The notes: generated by a model from the sequence alone, not told the origin. Counted from the stretch's first letter, positions 47,521 to 60,811 are shown. The stretch: 64,000 bases of DNA from Panorpa germanica (GCA_963678705.1 OY783214.1:8184001-8248000), one strand, 5' to 3'. Made by a program: numbers and translations.

Positions 47521-50204
47521 TAGAAAAATATTGCTTTAAAATATTTGAGCATTTTGCTGTACATAGTTGTGGTCGTACTGGTATCCATACACTATTTAAG
47601 CATCGCAGGTTATTGGTTCATATAAAATGTCGTATTATACGTCTGACCTCCTTCTGAAGAGTGAGATGGTACGAGTAAATTCCAGAAACCATTTTAGGAA
47701 AATGCTTTAAGTATTCATACTGTGAAATTTTCCAGCCCAGCCGAGCCGAGCAGAGACCTATATCAATATTATACGTATACTATATTGATTCAATAATCAA
47801 ATGAAATATTGAATGCACTAGCGACTAGCGTGTTCCACCATAATAACTTGATATGAAAAATATTCAATTTAAATACGGGTGGAAGTCGCAGTGAATTATT
47901 ACAAATGTAAGAGAGTGTGTTTTTTGCTGTAAATGAACAATCTGCTGATCGGATTTCTGCAAATGTTTTTCATCAAGAATTTATGAGGTGTATTTTATGA
48001 GAGAAATATATGTAACATAATATATTCTTATAACTAATATCAAGAGGCTATACTATCCTAAAAGCAGTGGCGGATTAGGTTACTTCGCCATTGGAAAATT
48101 TACATTGACATTGAATTATCTTTCACTCTAAATTTGTTAGTTAAAGGCAAACTTTGTATAACTTATATAATTTTTGCACCTTTTTTATTTCTGTTTAAGT
48201 AAGAGTATTTTTTCCAGAGCAGAAACTTTTCCAAGATACATGAGGCAGACAGGATCATAACTCGAACATATCCTACTGTGTTATAGTTAGATAGTCATCA
48301 GGCTAGTCCAACTAAGTTACATTCTTACTAGCGCCTTATTGAAACGTGAAGCACGTGACGAGTCTTGTAATATCTGGAATCAAATCTAATCGGGTTACTA
48401 CTAAAAATATAGTTTATCATTCCCTACACCTAAGAGTGCTTTCTATTTAACTTAAAATATTGCAAAATATTAGTGAAGTTATTTTTTTGATTCACTCCAA
48501 AATGAATGCCATTTTTTGCCGTTTTTAACTAAAAGAATTATAAGTGAATTTAGGAAATATTGTGCTTGCAAAATATGAAAACTTTGACGCAACGTTGCAT
48601 TCAAATACGCGCGTGTTTCGCTCATTTCTTTCTAGTTCATTGTAGTTTGTGTTTTTGTCTGTATTGTGTGTGTGGCTTTTATTCATTTCCCCATTCTAAG
48701 CCACAGCGAATTGAGGACGGGTTTAGCTAGTTAATTAAATATTTAGTTGCTTTTGGGCTTGTTAATTGTATCTTCGCAAATTAATTGCATCTTCTCACAA
48801 TTTCCTTTTGGAAAAATCTATTGTATTCAGTTACAATGGCTTTTCAAAATGGAGCCTCACAAAAGTCCAGGCCTTAAGCACTCGTTTTGTGTGCCTGTGG
48901 TTAAATCCACTGCTGCATACATGTATTTCATCAAATACCAGATTTATCACTTCACACGTATACCAACCATACGTTTAAAACTAAAAATCATGTACAAACT
49001 GGTAATCCGAAATACCGTAATCTGAAAGTTTTACTTCACAATCAGAAATAATATAAAAAATATGTAACTATAGAATGAATCATTGGTTACAAACTCGCAG
49101 CATCCCTATAGAGAAATCCAGAGTCTAGTCACTGGAGTATGTTGTATGTTCGTAGTCCCACAACAAAAAATGGCTCATATATTCTACTCTCATAGTTGAA
49201 AACCTGAAGAGAAAACGGTTTAATTAATTCCCCGCATACAAGGGTGATGAATAATGACTTAATCTTGCGGGCCTGGTTCAGTGGTAGCAACCTACATTGA
49301 GCAAAAAAAGAACATTAGATTTATGTTCTTCAGCTATTATTACACTTGAATAGAGCATCCTCTCCACTGCCCTTCTTCCATCTCCTTTCAACCCTCCGCC
49401 TCTATGCACCTAACCTGCACCTACATTCATCGAATAACAGAATAAAAGAGATGTCATATTAATATTACATTAGATATATATTTTTTTCTTATTACATTTT
49501 TCTGCATTTTAACTTGCAATACTGATCATATCTTAAGGTTTAATTTCTTGGTTTTACCAGCATTAATCGTGTACCATTTTTTATAGCATATTTTAAAAGT
49601 TTATTAAAACATAAATATATATTATTCTTTCTCCATAATCTCGTTTAAATTTTCATAAACCTGTGCTAGATTCGTATATTTATAAAGTTGACTTTCAAAT
49701 ATCTAATTATTTTTTAATTAATTAAATTACTGTCATGAAGTATAAATAAAACCCATAATATCTTCAGAATTTAACTTTACCCATATAATAATTTTTGACA
49801 GATGAGTATTTTTACACATTCACGTAAAAAAATATTTATTATTGTTATCTCTTTCTTTTACATTACTATCTCTAACTGTCACCATCTTTTTTCACTTAAC
49901 ATTGGTGCTCTTCTCACTTGAAATTTAACGGTTGCCCATTTACTCGTAAAATAATTTTATTGCAATTTTATTAATACCGCAGACATTATCGTTGCTTTTA
50001 TTGGTATACGAGTATATCTCATAACGAGAACGACTGTTATACTAAAAATGAAAATATTTTTAATATTTTATGGCAATATTATTAAGTTTTAACAGTGAGT
50101 GAAATGTGTGTAAGATATGACCTTATTCTAATTTAGAATAATTACATAAAGAATATAAAATATGTATTCTAAACCATTATCCTTCAAAACCATAGAATTA
50201 TTTG
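47521..50204. other. Intergenic AT-rich DNA, no gene recognised
   Basis: 48066-48085 reads CAGTGGCGGATTAGGTTACT, a hAT-type tip without a visible partner. 48600-48960 is mildly GC-richer and repeat-like; its frames overlap each other and have no recognised product. 49270-49285 has a GGTTCAGTGGTAGC box-A-like string but no tRNA fold. Confidence 0.45.
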
Positions 50205-50275
50205 CAAACAGGTAGAAAATGAACTTTGCAATTAGCTTTTAGCAAGCTAGATCCTTGCGCTGCAAGACAATTTAC
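50205..50275 (-). repeat. ~80-bp dispersed repeat family, copy 8
   Basis: Reverse complement: TAAATTGTCTTGCAGCGCAA, GGATCTAGCTTGCTAAAAGC, TAATTGCAAAGTTCATTTTC, TACCT. One nearly complete unit. Confidence 0.65.
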
Positions 50276-50714
50276 GATATATTTACATTATAATAAGATT
50301 ATTAGATATTATTTAAATTCGGTTTCTCCATACAATTTTTTTTTTTGTTTGAGACAGTGACTTATACCACTGTAACTTTAACCCATCCAATTCGCTATGT
50401 GTTCTAATTCAATTAAGCAGTTGAACCTATATACATTATGCTATAGTCTATAATCTAATCTAGCTGCATCTTCATCATTGAATAATACAACACAATACAT
50501 TTATTACCTCATGGTCCATGGCCTTGTATCGTGTACAGCATCTTGTAATAACATGTCACATCAGAGGGTGAACACAAAATTACTCCTAAGACAATTATTC
50601 GGTTTCCAGTACAATACACTCTAACTGCAATATATTGGCCCCCACAGGGATGGATAATGAGGAATGTAACATCAACAACCAGAGAAAGTTTGAGAAAATT
50701 ATACATCAATCAAT

Positions 50715-50945
50715 AAGTTCGTGGGATGACATATACATTTAAATAGTACCAACCTTCAAACAATATGTATGTAGAAATATCATGACATTCGGACCATTAG
50801 TTTACGCTGTACAGTAGTATTGAAGCTACTTTTGTAATCATCGAAACAACGGAAATTTAATGGGAAAAATACTGACCCTAAATAATACTAATAATCAAGC
50901 CATTGCTTTGCTTTAATTAGTGGAGCCATCTATATCTCATCATAC
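50715..50945 (+). mobile_element. Mariner-like 5' fragment, copy C
   Basis: Starts ATAAGTTCGTGGGATGACATA, then AACCTTCAAACAATATGTAT, ATATCATGACATTCGGACCA, TTAGTTTACGCTGTACAG and GAAGCTACTTTTGTAATC. After it comes a remnant ATCAAGCCATTGCTTTGCTT like the start of the transposase frame. Roughly 40 bases shorter in the leader than copy B. Confidence 0.55.
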
Positions 50946-53900
50946 TAAATTTTGAGTTATGTGATAACATACAACATTTATTAGTGCACACCCTGTTTTA
51001 ATAACAAGTGATTTTGATATATGTGTCGCTTACTCGCCTTGAAACTGTAATCAGATGAGGATGCGTCACAGGGTGAGAATCTAGTGCAATCAGTCTAATG
51101 TAATTGAAATATTAATAGACTATAACATATGTAATTAATAATTTACTATATCGCTGTTTTAATTCGAATATTAGTATTAGACAATTTTATAACTGTGGCA
51201 AAATCTACTACAGTAACCTCAATTTAATCAGGCTATATCTCGGAAATGGTTGATCGTATGAAAAAATGCACGAAAATCAAATTTGTAGAGAATTTTACAT
51301 AAGCTTCAATGACATGTGACGCATAGGAAGTGAGACATTTCCATTGAGATTGAGATTTATTTTTCCGTGGCGGTACACAAATTCGCGTTATAGAGGGTAC
51401 ACTGTGCATGTGCACGAAGTCAATAACATGCTATATAGAACTAAGAAAGAACAAAAGTCCTTTACATAGATGAAATCGTAAGAGTGTACCACCCTTTTCA
51501 CATTCGCGCCCCCGCCCCGCGCTGCCTAGTTACGAACCGCCCGCCCCATTACTATAGTTCTAGGCCTATTTGATCTAAATTAGCATGCAATACATTGCGT
51601 AATGAATGTTTTACTCCATGTGTGATGCATATTAGGTGTATACGTGAACACCATACACGAACACGAACACGAATATGAACCTGTGTTAGTGTATTTGGGT
51701 TGTGGGGTCGGGGTACTACGTACTGGGGTTCCTATACACGTAGAGGGACGATATAGATAGATTTGGTGTTTCGAATACGTAATATAATCATTGAATCATC
51801 CATAACCGTGAGTCGAATAATACGAGAACATGATTGAAATTGATGAATTGACGTGGTGAATAAATTTCTGTTTTTATTTTATGATAAAATCTGTTTCCTG
51901 AAATTGTTTGAGAGATAAAAATTGTTACAATTTTCATAGGAGTAAAGCACATTGCTTTATCTGTGTTAAATTATTTGTTTTTTATTTACTTTATTTCAAT
52001 ATACTATATTTTAAAGGAATTTAACTACTTTCTATAATTACAAACTTAATTGTCATGCGTAAATATGATTACCTACACCCACACACATACGTATATAAAC
52101 TGCTAACTTCGTATATACTATAATAATAATATTTTATTTAGATTTTCCTTGGTCTCGTTGTTGGTGCATATAACACAAGATGAATGAATGAATAACGCGT
52201 ATTCTCACACTTAGATGTTTCAGAGTCGGTACCATTTCTAGCTAAAAATCTACAAAACCGATTCTTTTAAAAAATTTACATACTCTTTCTTTACACATAA
52301 ATGCTGAGATAATGCTGTCGAGTTTTTTTTAATTTAACGTATTTTAAAATAACAAAGTTTCTGATTTTTTTCATGAAAAATCGGTATTTTGACTTTTAAG
52401 TGCTGTTAAAAATTGAAAAATCAATAAAAAAGAAAAAACTCGACAGCGTTACCTTCAGAAACTTATCTCTTAATGAAATCATTTTGGATTTTCGATTCCA
52501 GAATTCCAGGATTTTCGAAAATCCAGTGATGAGTTATGAGTGGCACCGAAATGTTACTTTTTTTTGTGACGTCTGCGGAGATTCGCTGTCGATGCTTTTT
52601 CTTCATCGTTTTGACCTTAAACAACCCCCCCCCCCTTTCAGCTTTTCCAAACATTAGTGGTAGATTGACAGGGTTATAAAAAAAATTCGTGTAATTTAAA
52701 TGTACGATGATATTAGTAAAATAGTTCTAGAAAAGTAACGACACGTACTTAACAAATAAGATTTGATATATGATATAAATATGAAATTTTTATTTACATT
52801 CAAATAGATTTTGAAGTACATAACCTCAAAGACACCGCTTCTTTACTAGCACTTAGGCAAGCACTACTTTCGATGTGTATTTGGATTGACTACGTCTATT
52901 ATATATAAATATTACAACGACTACAAAAGTAGAATGTAACATAGAGGAGCTCACTATGTGTGTAAACGTATGTATTGTGTAGAATATAAACTCGCCCTAG
53001 ACCGTAGACCACAGACCACAGACCAACCGACTATAATTAAGGAGTGATTTATGTTAATATCGTTGAAACATTTGTCACAATTAGCATAACAAATTCTGAG
53101 TGTGATCATTTCGTATATTATTCGTTATATATCACTTTGGTAATTAACTTAGAACAACTGAAATATACGTAGAAGTAAAGTTCACGTATTAACATATGTT
53201 TGCAATAGTTTGAATTACGACTCATTTGAAATAGCACAGCACAGCAATTGAAATAAGTATAAAAATTATTCAATAATTTTATTTTATATAAATAAATGTT
53301 TTCCTTTGTGATTTGTAGTAGCTGCATTATAATCTCAAATTCAACTGTTAAATACGGTAACGTATATGTAAGATTTATTTAACATGAAAAAGTTTACCTC
53401 TTACATAATATTTATGGTAATATAATGTAATGTTACATAACCACTGTTATCTTTCGACATAATTTTATATTTTCTGACGTTAATAAAGCTTTTTATGCAA
53501 GATTATATAATGTAACATATTAAATTAATATCTTAGTACAAAATTTTTAATGTCTTTTATTTATTTAATGATATTACACGAAGGGCATAGAAAAACGAAA
53601 CTTTAGGTAAGAAATATTATGTTAATTTACATAATGTTACATTTTGTATTTACGTAATGTAATGATTAGTTTATGCGTCTTAGTTGGAGTTGCTAACTTT
53701 TCATAGTGCCACAGAAAGAAAGCGGTCAAAAATCTTCAAAATATAAATCTAAACTACCAATCTCGCCGATATTGGAAAAGACCTATACATAAAATTGTTA
53801 AACCGTTACAAAAGAATTACTAATTTAAGGAAAGGCAAAAGATAAATCCCCTTTGCAGGAATGCTAGGTTATAAAGTCACTTTGATAAATTCTGTACCAC

Positions 53901-55234
53901 ATGAAATCATATTAGCAGTTTGAGTTATTTTTCAACCAATTTTCTTTAAAGTATACTCTCCGCATCTGGGTGGAGTATAATTAATGTGTAACAATGGGTG
54001 ATAGAAGAGAGGGTGGGGGATTACTAAGATGTTAATTTTTCTATAGAATAGTTCCTGATTTATGTAGCCACCAGCAGAGTTTAAGAAACAAAATCCTGGA
54101 CAAATCTACAACCGCATAAACCAAATTACTATAAACTATCAATATAACCCTTAGTGATATTTATTTTATATCATATAATAAACATTGCAATTAATTATGT
54201 ATATACTCGTATATTTGCTGAGTCTAAATGTTGCAAATGCATAGTATGAAAATAGTGAAGTAAACAACATAATAGTGAATTAAGCATCAGCAAACTAAAC
54301 TATTTAACATTACATTATTGGTACTCCACATGTTTGTTTAGTAATGAATACTCTGTCAAATGTATGTGTGTATGTACGTATACATACCAAACTAATGACT
54401 TAAATTATTACCCTTGGCTTAACTTCCGTTAATTATACCAGTCGAACTATTCATTCAATCAAATAACTTGTATTTACGTATATATAACATATGTAAAAGT
54501 ATTAATAAATAGAATTAATATGTTTTGTTTGTGTGTATGTTTGTCATATTGTTTTAAGGAATCCTTCTGATCATGTTCACGAGGCATTTCTGTTACAGGG
54601 TGTCTACAAAGTCGCCCTCTGATGGATCATTCTGATGCTATTGATCAAAAAACCATCTTTTCTTCTTCTCCGTCTCCGTCTTCATCGTCCTCGTGTCCTC
54701 GTCAATTACCTTCGTCTCCGTCTCAGTGTAGATCAACTTCTTCCACCATCATCAACCACATTATTCTTCTGAAGCCAACACAATATCGTCTTGTGATGCT
54801 GTGTTGATGTGGTATGTTGTGGCCATTTCCATCCATTTTAAAACAAGCAAAAACTTTGGTCATAATATTATTTTTTTATATTCTACTCACTAGATGTCGT
54901 GTTTAGTTGAGTTCAGTTCAGTTCAATTCGTTTGCTGCTATAATTTTCTTATTTCTTTATTTATGTTATTTTTACCGTTTACTTTTTATTCATTATTTAA
55001 AAAAAATTAATTAATTTAATTCTTATGTGAATCAGGTGAAATTTGGTTTTATGTTCAAATTTGCGAAATAAAAGTAGTTGAATCCACCGTAAAATAATTT
55101 ATTTAAGTTTTCCGTTACCTTCTCATCTGGATTTCAAATTTTGAACTATTAATTCGTTTGATTCTGTTGTGTCTATGTTCTTAACACAATTTCAAATTAA
55201 TACATGATATTCTACTTTCTATTCGTATAACAAC
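50946..55234. other. Intergenic AT-rich DNA with unassigned repetitive patches
   Basis: 51230-51415 resembles a decayed repeat (tatctcggaaatggttgatc, aaatttgtagagaatttta). 51490-51560 is a very C/G-rich island. 52314-52447 has a 15-bp perfect inverted repeat and 52626-52636 a poly-C run. 52998-53025 holds a short ACCACAG tandem. 54596-54790 begins ACAGGGTGTC and is followed by CGTCT-rich sequence with a Ser-rich frame. None can be tied to a gene. Confidence 0.4.
52314..52447. repeat. Inverted repeat, 15-bp perfect arms
   Basis: GCTGTCGAGTTTTTT (52314-52328) is the exact reverse complement of AAAAAACTCGACAGC (52433-52447), separated by 104 bases that also contain a local GATTTTTTTCATGAAAAATC hairpin. 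It may be the tips of a tiny MITE or a stem-loop. Confidence 0.7.
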
Positions 55235-55320
55235 TAGCCTGCTGTGTCTTTGGGATCGATTCACTGACCAGCGCTATATTTTCTGGGTTTCTTTATAATC
55301 AAATTTGTTTATATATTTAT
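55235..55320 (+). repeat. SINE-like dispersed repeat, copy 3
   Basis: TAGCCTGCTGTGTCTTTGGG, ATCGATTCACTGACCAGCGC, TATATTTTCTGGGTTTCTTT and a TATAATCAAATTTG tail; same order as at 9310. Confidence 0.5.
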
Positions 55321-55489
55321 TAGGCAACGGTATAGAATACTCCTAGATACTATAAAATCTACCAACATAGTAGGAGATTATTCATGTAAATTCTGTAGTC
55401 GGTTTTATTAATTTATACAAACTTCATTCACATATTCGCGAGTGAATCATATATTAAATGTTATAACATTAAACATATTCAATATAAAT

Positions 55490-55542
55490 ATTTCAGGATC
55501 GTGGTCCTAAGAAGCCCGCGAAGTATTTATACAAAAAAAAAT
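55490..55542 (+). repeat. Poly(A)-tailed retroposon 3' end, copy 3
   Basis: CAGGATCGTGGTCCTAAGAA, GCCCGCGAAGTATTTATAC, then nine A. Plus-strand counterpart of the copies at 23276 and 27087. Confidence 0.55.
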
Positions 55543-58500
55543 ATCAATATTTCGTTTAAATATCATTTTTTTAACTTAACTTATAATTTTTGGTTATAAT
55601 TTTCTTTTAATTTATTAACGCTATGTGTAAAATAAATTGATTGATTGATTGGTTCATTCTAAATGTTGTCAGAGTTTGTCGTTGTTGTTGTCTCAATGTT
55701 GTTAAGTGTTTTCATAAGTTTGTGGTTGTTGTTGTTGTTGTGTATTCACATAGCATCATCTACGAGTATGCTATTGATGTTGTTATTCACATTTTATATA
55801 TGTATGTAACTAGTTGCACTATATTTATATAAAATAATTCAATTTATGTTCGTTATTTGTTGGATGTAACTATATATAATGTAACTACAATGTACTCATG
55901 GTTGTTTGTAAGGACACCATCCATATACCAATTTATAGTGTCTATCAGGGATAGAAAATTAGAATTTTGAAGACAGTATAGATAACAATATTTTTTTGAA
56001 AATACCTGATATTTATACATTAGTTTTAGAGAAAAATGCGCTATATTTTTTTTATGTGTGCATTATGCATATATTTCGAATACCTCTATATAATAATTTA
56101 ATTTTCCATAAAAATAAAACTTATTCAATTTTTTATATACAAAACTAAAATACTTAATAGTGGAATGTACCCATCGCCTGGTGCTTCTGTCAGCAATCGA
56201 TCTCAGAAGATTGAAGTTTGCTTATCCATACATATAAAAACCTCATTGATAAAAAAAAATTCGTTCTACTAAAGTAGACGTGAAATTTCCTATACAACAG
56301 CTGTTGGAACAGGATACAGTTTCCATGAATTTATATACAAAAAAGAAAACTTAACAACTAGGTTTTTCTCGCAGTTAAGAGTTCACAAATCTTAAGCAAA
56401 GAAAATAAACTTAAATAACTTTTTTTTTTCATTCGTTTTTTATTTTTTAATATTAAAATAAAAAAGTTTAAATAATATTCAAATATTCATATAAAGTTTG
56501 AAATGTAACACGCCTTAAGAATATATTATTTATTTGACAGACTAGCTTTAGCTCAATCGAACTCGAAGATGCGGCGATTTAATTTGACGCATAGGCGTCA
56601 GAAAATGGGGTCAAAATACATTCCCGGCAAGTATGTCTTAAGAAAAAATTATTGACGTGGTCTTTATTTGTTTTATGAGTATGTCACGCACAAATGGGGA
56701 CTAGATACATAAAGTGGGACAAGACGTGACAAGTGAGACGAGTTATAAGATTCGTGAAGTCACATCTAATTTATAATTCGACTTCAGAAAAAAGAGCAAG
56801 CAAAATAAGACAAAAAAGGAATTATTTTTTTTTTAATGAAATTTGTATGACATACTTAATGGATAATTCTAAAGACAGTTGTATCTCCAGTGTGTGACAG
56901 TTTCTAATTAATATGTCAACTATTTATTTCTGATTTATAAAACATCTTTATTTAGTTTTAAGCTGCGCTCATGGTCCATTGCATTTTATTATATTTCTTA
57001 TATGAATAATACATAAATATCATAAATAATGTATCGTTTATATTTAAATAACATAATGTCATGCAATACAGAATAAATATTTACTTAATGCCTAAACAAA
57101 GTTGAATATAATAGGTTAAATATAACGTCATTAAACATAAGAAATTCTATTTATTGCGAAGCTTCTTTAATCCATAGTTTTCAAAAATTATTTTTCTTTT
57201 ATGGGCGGGCAATATTTCTTGGACCACACTATTTGTATATTTTTATAATCGTAGTATTATGGTAAGCGTCGGTTGGCAATAATCGCAGAAATTAATTACA
57301 GATATGCAGTGCTGACAGTATAGTTAATATGTATAGTATTAATATGTATCAAAAAGTCCACGTTGCAAATAGTCGGATGCAGTATGAAATCGATTTAACA
57401 CATTAGTACGAGTAAACATACGGATACCGCTAGTGCGTCATGTTTAAATGCGTTGACTGCTTGCCATGCTGAATAGTGGACGCGTTTAGATGTAGTACCC
57501 TTACATAAAAGTAAATCTTTCTAATTCTAACATGTTACTTGGAGCTTTACATTTTCAAGCGTTCATATCACTTTTTGTAGGACAATTTATCACAGATTAT
57601 ATTCCACGTTACACAGTTTAATCTCGTATGATTATATTTATCTGATAATTGTATCAGTTCGTAGTGTAGGTACTGTCCTACCGTCGTTGTAACACAACTG
57701 TTATATTTTGAAGCAATCCCAAGAGTTTTCTCAATTCATACTCATATTATTGTTCTGTCTCTTTTACTTTTGTATATACATATTATATAATAGTTTATAA
57801 AGTTATATAAATACAGGTAACAGTGTATAATAATACTTTCACCAACATTTCTCTATGTATATATGTATTTTATAATATATATACTACGAACTATACAGTG
57901 ATATTTTAGCAACCCTGTTTTTAGGGAGTGTATACTCTAGAACAGTAGCAGAAATTGTGGAATCGGAAACCTGGGGCAATGATTATGTGGCAATTAAATT
58001 TAATGGTTGTCCATTATTTCCAACTGTGAACTGTTTTGTAACAATACTATAGCATATATAATGGTTTTTAGTGCAATTCACAATAAATAGAAAAAGAATA
58101 TAAAAAAGAAGAAACAAAAAAAAATGTGTTTGTATCTTTCACTTCTAAAATCGAGAATAAAAGGTGTCTTATCATATATTCGATGAACCTAGAAAATCAA
58201 CGTAAATATTTTGTCTTGTTATACTCGCGTATAATATTTATTAGTAAAATGACGTCAGGTTGCGTTTGTCCGCGTAAATATAATATAAATTGAAAATCTT
58301 TTTACAATCAAATTTAAAAAAAAAATTAATAAGACAAAATTTAATGACGTAAAATAAATACAAATAACATATTTAGGAAGAAAGAATAATTTTTATAGCT
58401 TAGTTATAACCTTTTATGTAAAATTATAGCTTATCTTTAGGAATTTGCCGGTAACTTTTAATATAAAATCAGCCAGACGAAATGTAATTCATTATTTTTA

Positions 58501-60811
58501 TAAACATATTTTAAATTTATATAAATATTTTTCTTTTTTTAAATTTAAAATTCAATATTTAATCTTTTCTTTAAATGCCAATAAAGAATACTTTACACTA
58601 CATTTAGGAAAAGTGGAAGAAATCTTTCAGGAGTATTGTAGAAATAAGAATGATGTACTTATATTAAAAGAGAACCGTATATTCTGTTTCTTAGTATTTT
58701 ATAAAGTAACACATATTAATAAATAAACTTTGAGTGGTGCACTTGATGAAGTATAGATTGAAACATTGAGAACATTGGGGCTGTCACGAGATACAATTAC
58801 AAGTTTCAGCTGTTAAGTATAACAAGAACATAACAATAACTTGCAAATGTAATAAAGCCTTGGGACATTAATAAATGTTATAATGAATAATATATTAAAC
58901 ATTAAAAACCAAAAAAATAGCTACATATGAAGCTTATGGTTTGATTAATTTTTAACCAGGTTATTTATTTAAAATTTTATTTTAAGTTTTTATTTCTCCG
59001 ATTTTAATTGAAACGTAATTGTGAAAATATCTTTATATTATATGTATATTGAATAACTGATATACGTATAACAAAACACTGCAACGATCGAGTCCGAAAA
59101 TCCAATTACTTTTTAATATTGTTTGGGAACTCAACACCAAAAAGAGCAAGCACAATGCTAGAATATAATTTGCAACAGTGTTGTGTGAACATGCCAAAAA
59201 ATATTGCAACGTTCTATTTATTTTGTTAATTAAATTCAAAATTAATGTCTTCTGGAAATTTAAATCAAAGTATTGTTGTTTACTTAATACTTTATGATAT
59301 GCAGGTCGTTAGATTTATATTTATTTTAAAAAAAAATTGATTAAGGAGATACAGGACGTACCGTTAATACAAAAAGTTTATCTCTCGGTAATACGAAATG
59401 CAAAATACGAAGTACATGAGGGACGAGCAAATATTAGGACTGTATCTTTGAAAATGAATTTTTCAATTCCCTATTAAACTGCTATTTGCTAGTTAAAATG
59501 ATTTTTTTATGCATATAATAGTTAAATAAATGAAAAATTACCTATAATTAATATCAAATTTATATTAATTCAATTTAAATTCAAATTAAATATTTTGAAA
59601 AAGGAATAATAAATTTTGCAACGCTGTAAATTTACGTGAGTTGACGCATGCGTGATTTGGTTCTTTGACAAATAAATTGTTATATTTTATAAAATATTTA
59701 TTCCGATTTTGAATTTCCCGCTGAAATTGGGATTTGCAACGTTGCCGGCTTATAACCAACACTTACTGTTTCTTACTGGTTTTATTAAAATATTTTCATA
59801 TATAGGTATCCATTTGATAATTTTCTTTTTGCAATAGTTACAGATAATATTCTTTTATATACACCTAGTTTTTAAAAGCCGTGTCACCATTTTTTCATAG
59901 TTAAAAGTTATATTATGTGGTGAAATTGAGCTAAAAATTATGATTTAAATGGAAAATGACTACTTTTAATCATGTATAAAAAGAAAACTATGAACCCTAG
60001 ATCTCTAAAATTTTGAGACAGCACGTATTTTTACTATTTGTATTGATCCTCCAAATTTCACAACGTTTTTATCATTTACGTTAACATCCTATACCTCCTT
60101 AAAGAGAGTTTTAATTCAATTATCCATTATCCACATAAGACAAACCGCCACTGGTATCCATTTCTCCACACGCTGTGGTTTCAAAATAATGGGCAATTAT
60201 TTTTCGGGCCTTCAAGTTATAAAGTGTTAACGCTTAAGTATATTTTAAGCGTATAAACCGTCCGTAAGAATAACATAAGAATATACTTTTATACGGAAAG
60301 TGCAATAAAAAATAACACACTTTGTTTGACCCCTATCGCATAACGTAAGGCAACCTACAAACATACTCGTAACTAAGTGTTATAATTCTCTTTTTGAGAT
60401 GTTTCTAGTAAAACGATTTGGATTTATTTGTTGGATTGGGTAACGACGTTAGGGATTTGTGATGGCCAGAGACAACTCTCTAATCAAATATCGTTTTTCT
60501 TCACATTTCATGTTGTTTATTGTAGTCTGCGAGGAATAGGTCAAAGGTTAAACTGGGTTATGTTACTTGAAGTGTAACTTTATACTCGTGTAGTTAAATT
60601 ATTTATTGTCTAATTGTTAATGGCTTGAAAGAAAGGAATAGATATGTGTAGTAGGTGCTAACTTCGAACCTAGTTTGACCATAAAAATAGAATTAAAATT
60701 ACTAAAATAACCGGGTATATTCATTATCTTTAAGATACTAGTTAATAATTAGTCCGACAAAAATATGTGGCTAAATTTCGTTTCAATAATTTAATTTTTT
60801 ATTAGGTTATA
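55543..60811. other. Intergenic AT-rich DNA, no gene recognised
   Basis: 55634-55652 is a TTGATTGATTGATTGG run like the tail of some LINEs. 55681-55742 is an interrupted GTT repeat. 55945-55975 may hold a weak minus-strand piece of the ~80-bp family. The 93-codon frame at 58445-58726 lacks an ATG start at its 5' end, is AT-rich and unrecognised. Nothing else supported. Confidence 0.45.
55681..55742 (+). repeat. Interrupted (GTT)n microsatellite
   Basis: Two GTT runs separated by about 35 bases. Confidence 0.85.

Noticed and set aside
49265-49300. tRNA gene at the GGTTCAGTGGTAGC string
   Set aside because: No B box or pairing stems nearby.
54622-54807. Ser/Pro-rich 61-codon frame
   Set aside because: Low-complexity CGTCT/CTTCT sequence after an ACAGGGTGTC repeat edge; no protein family.
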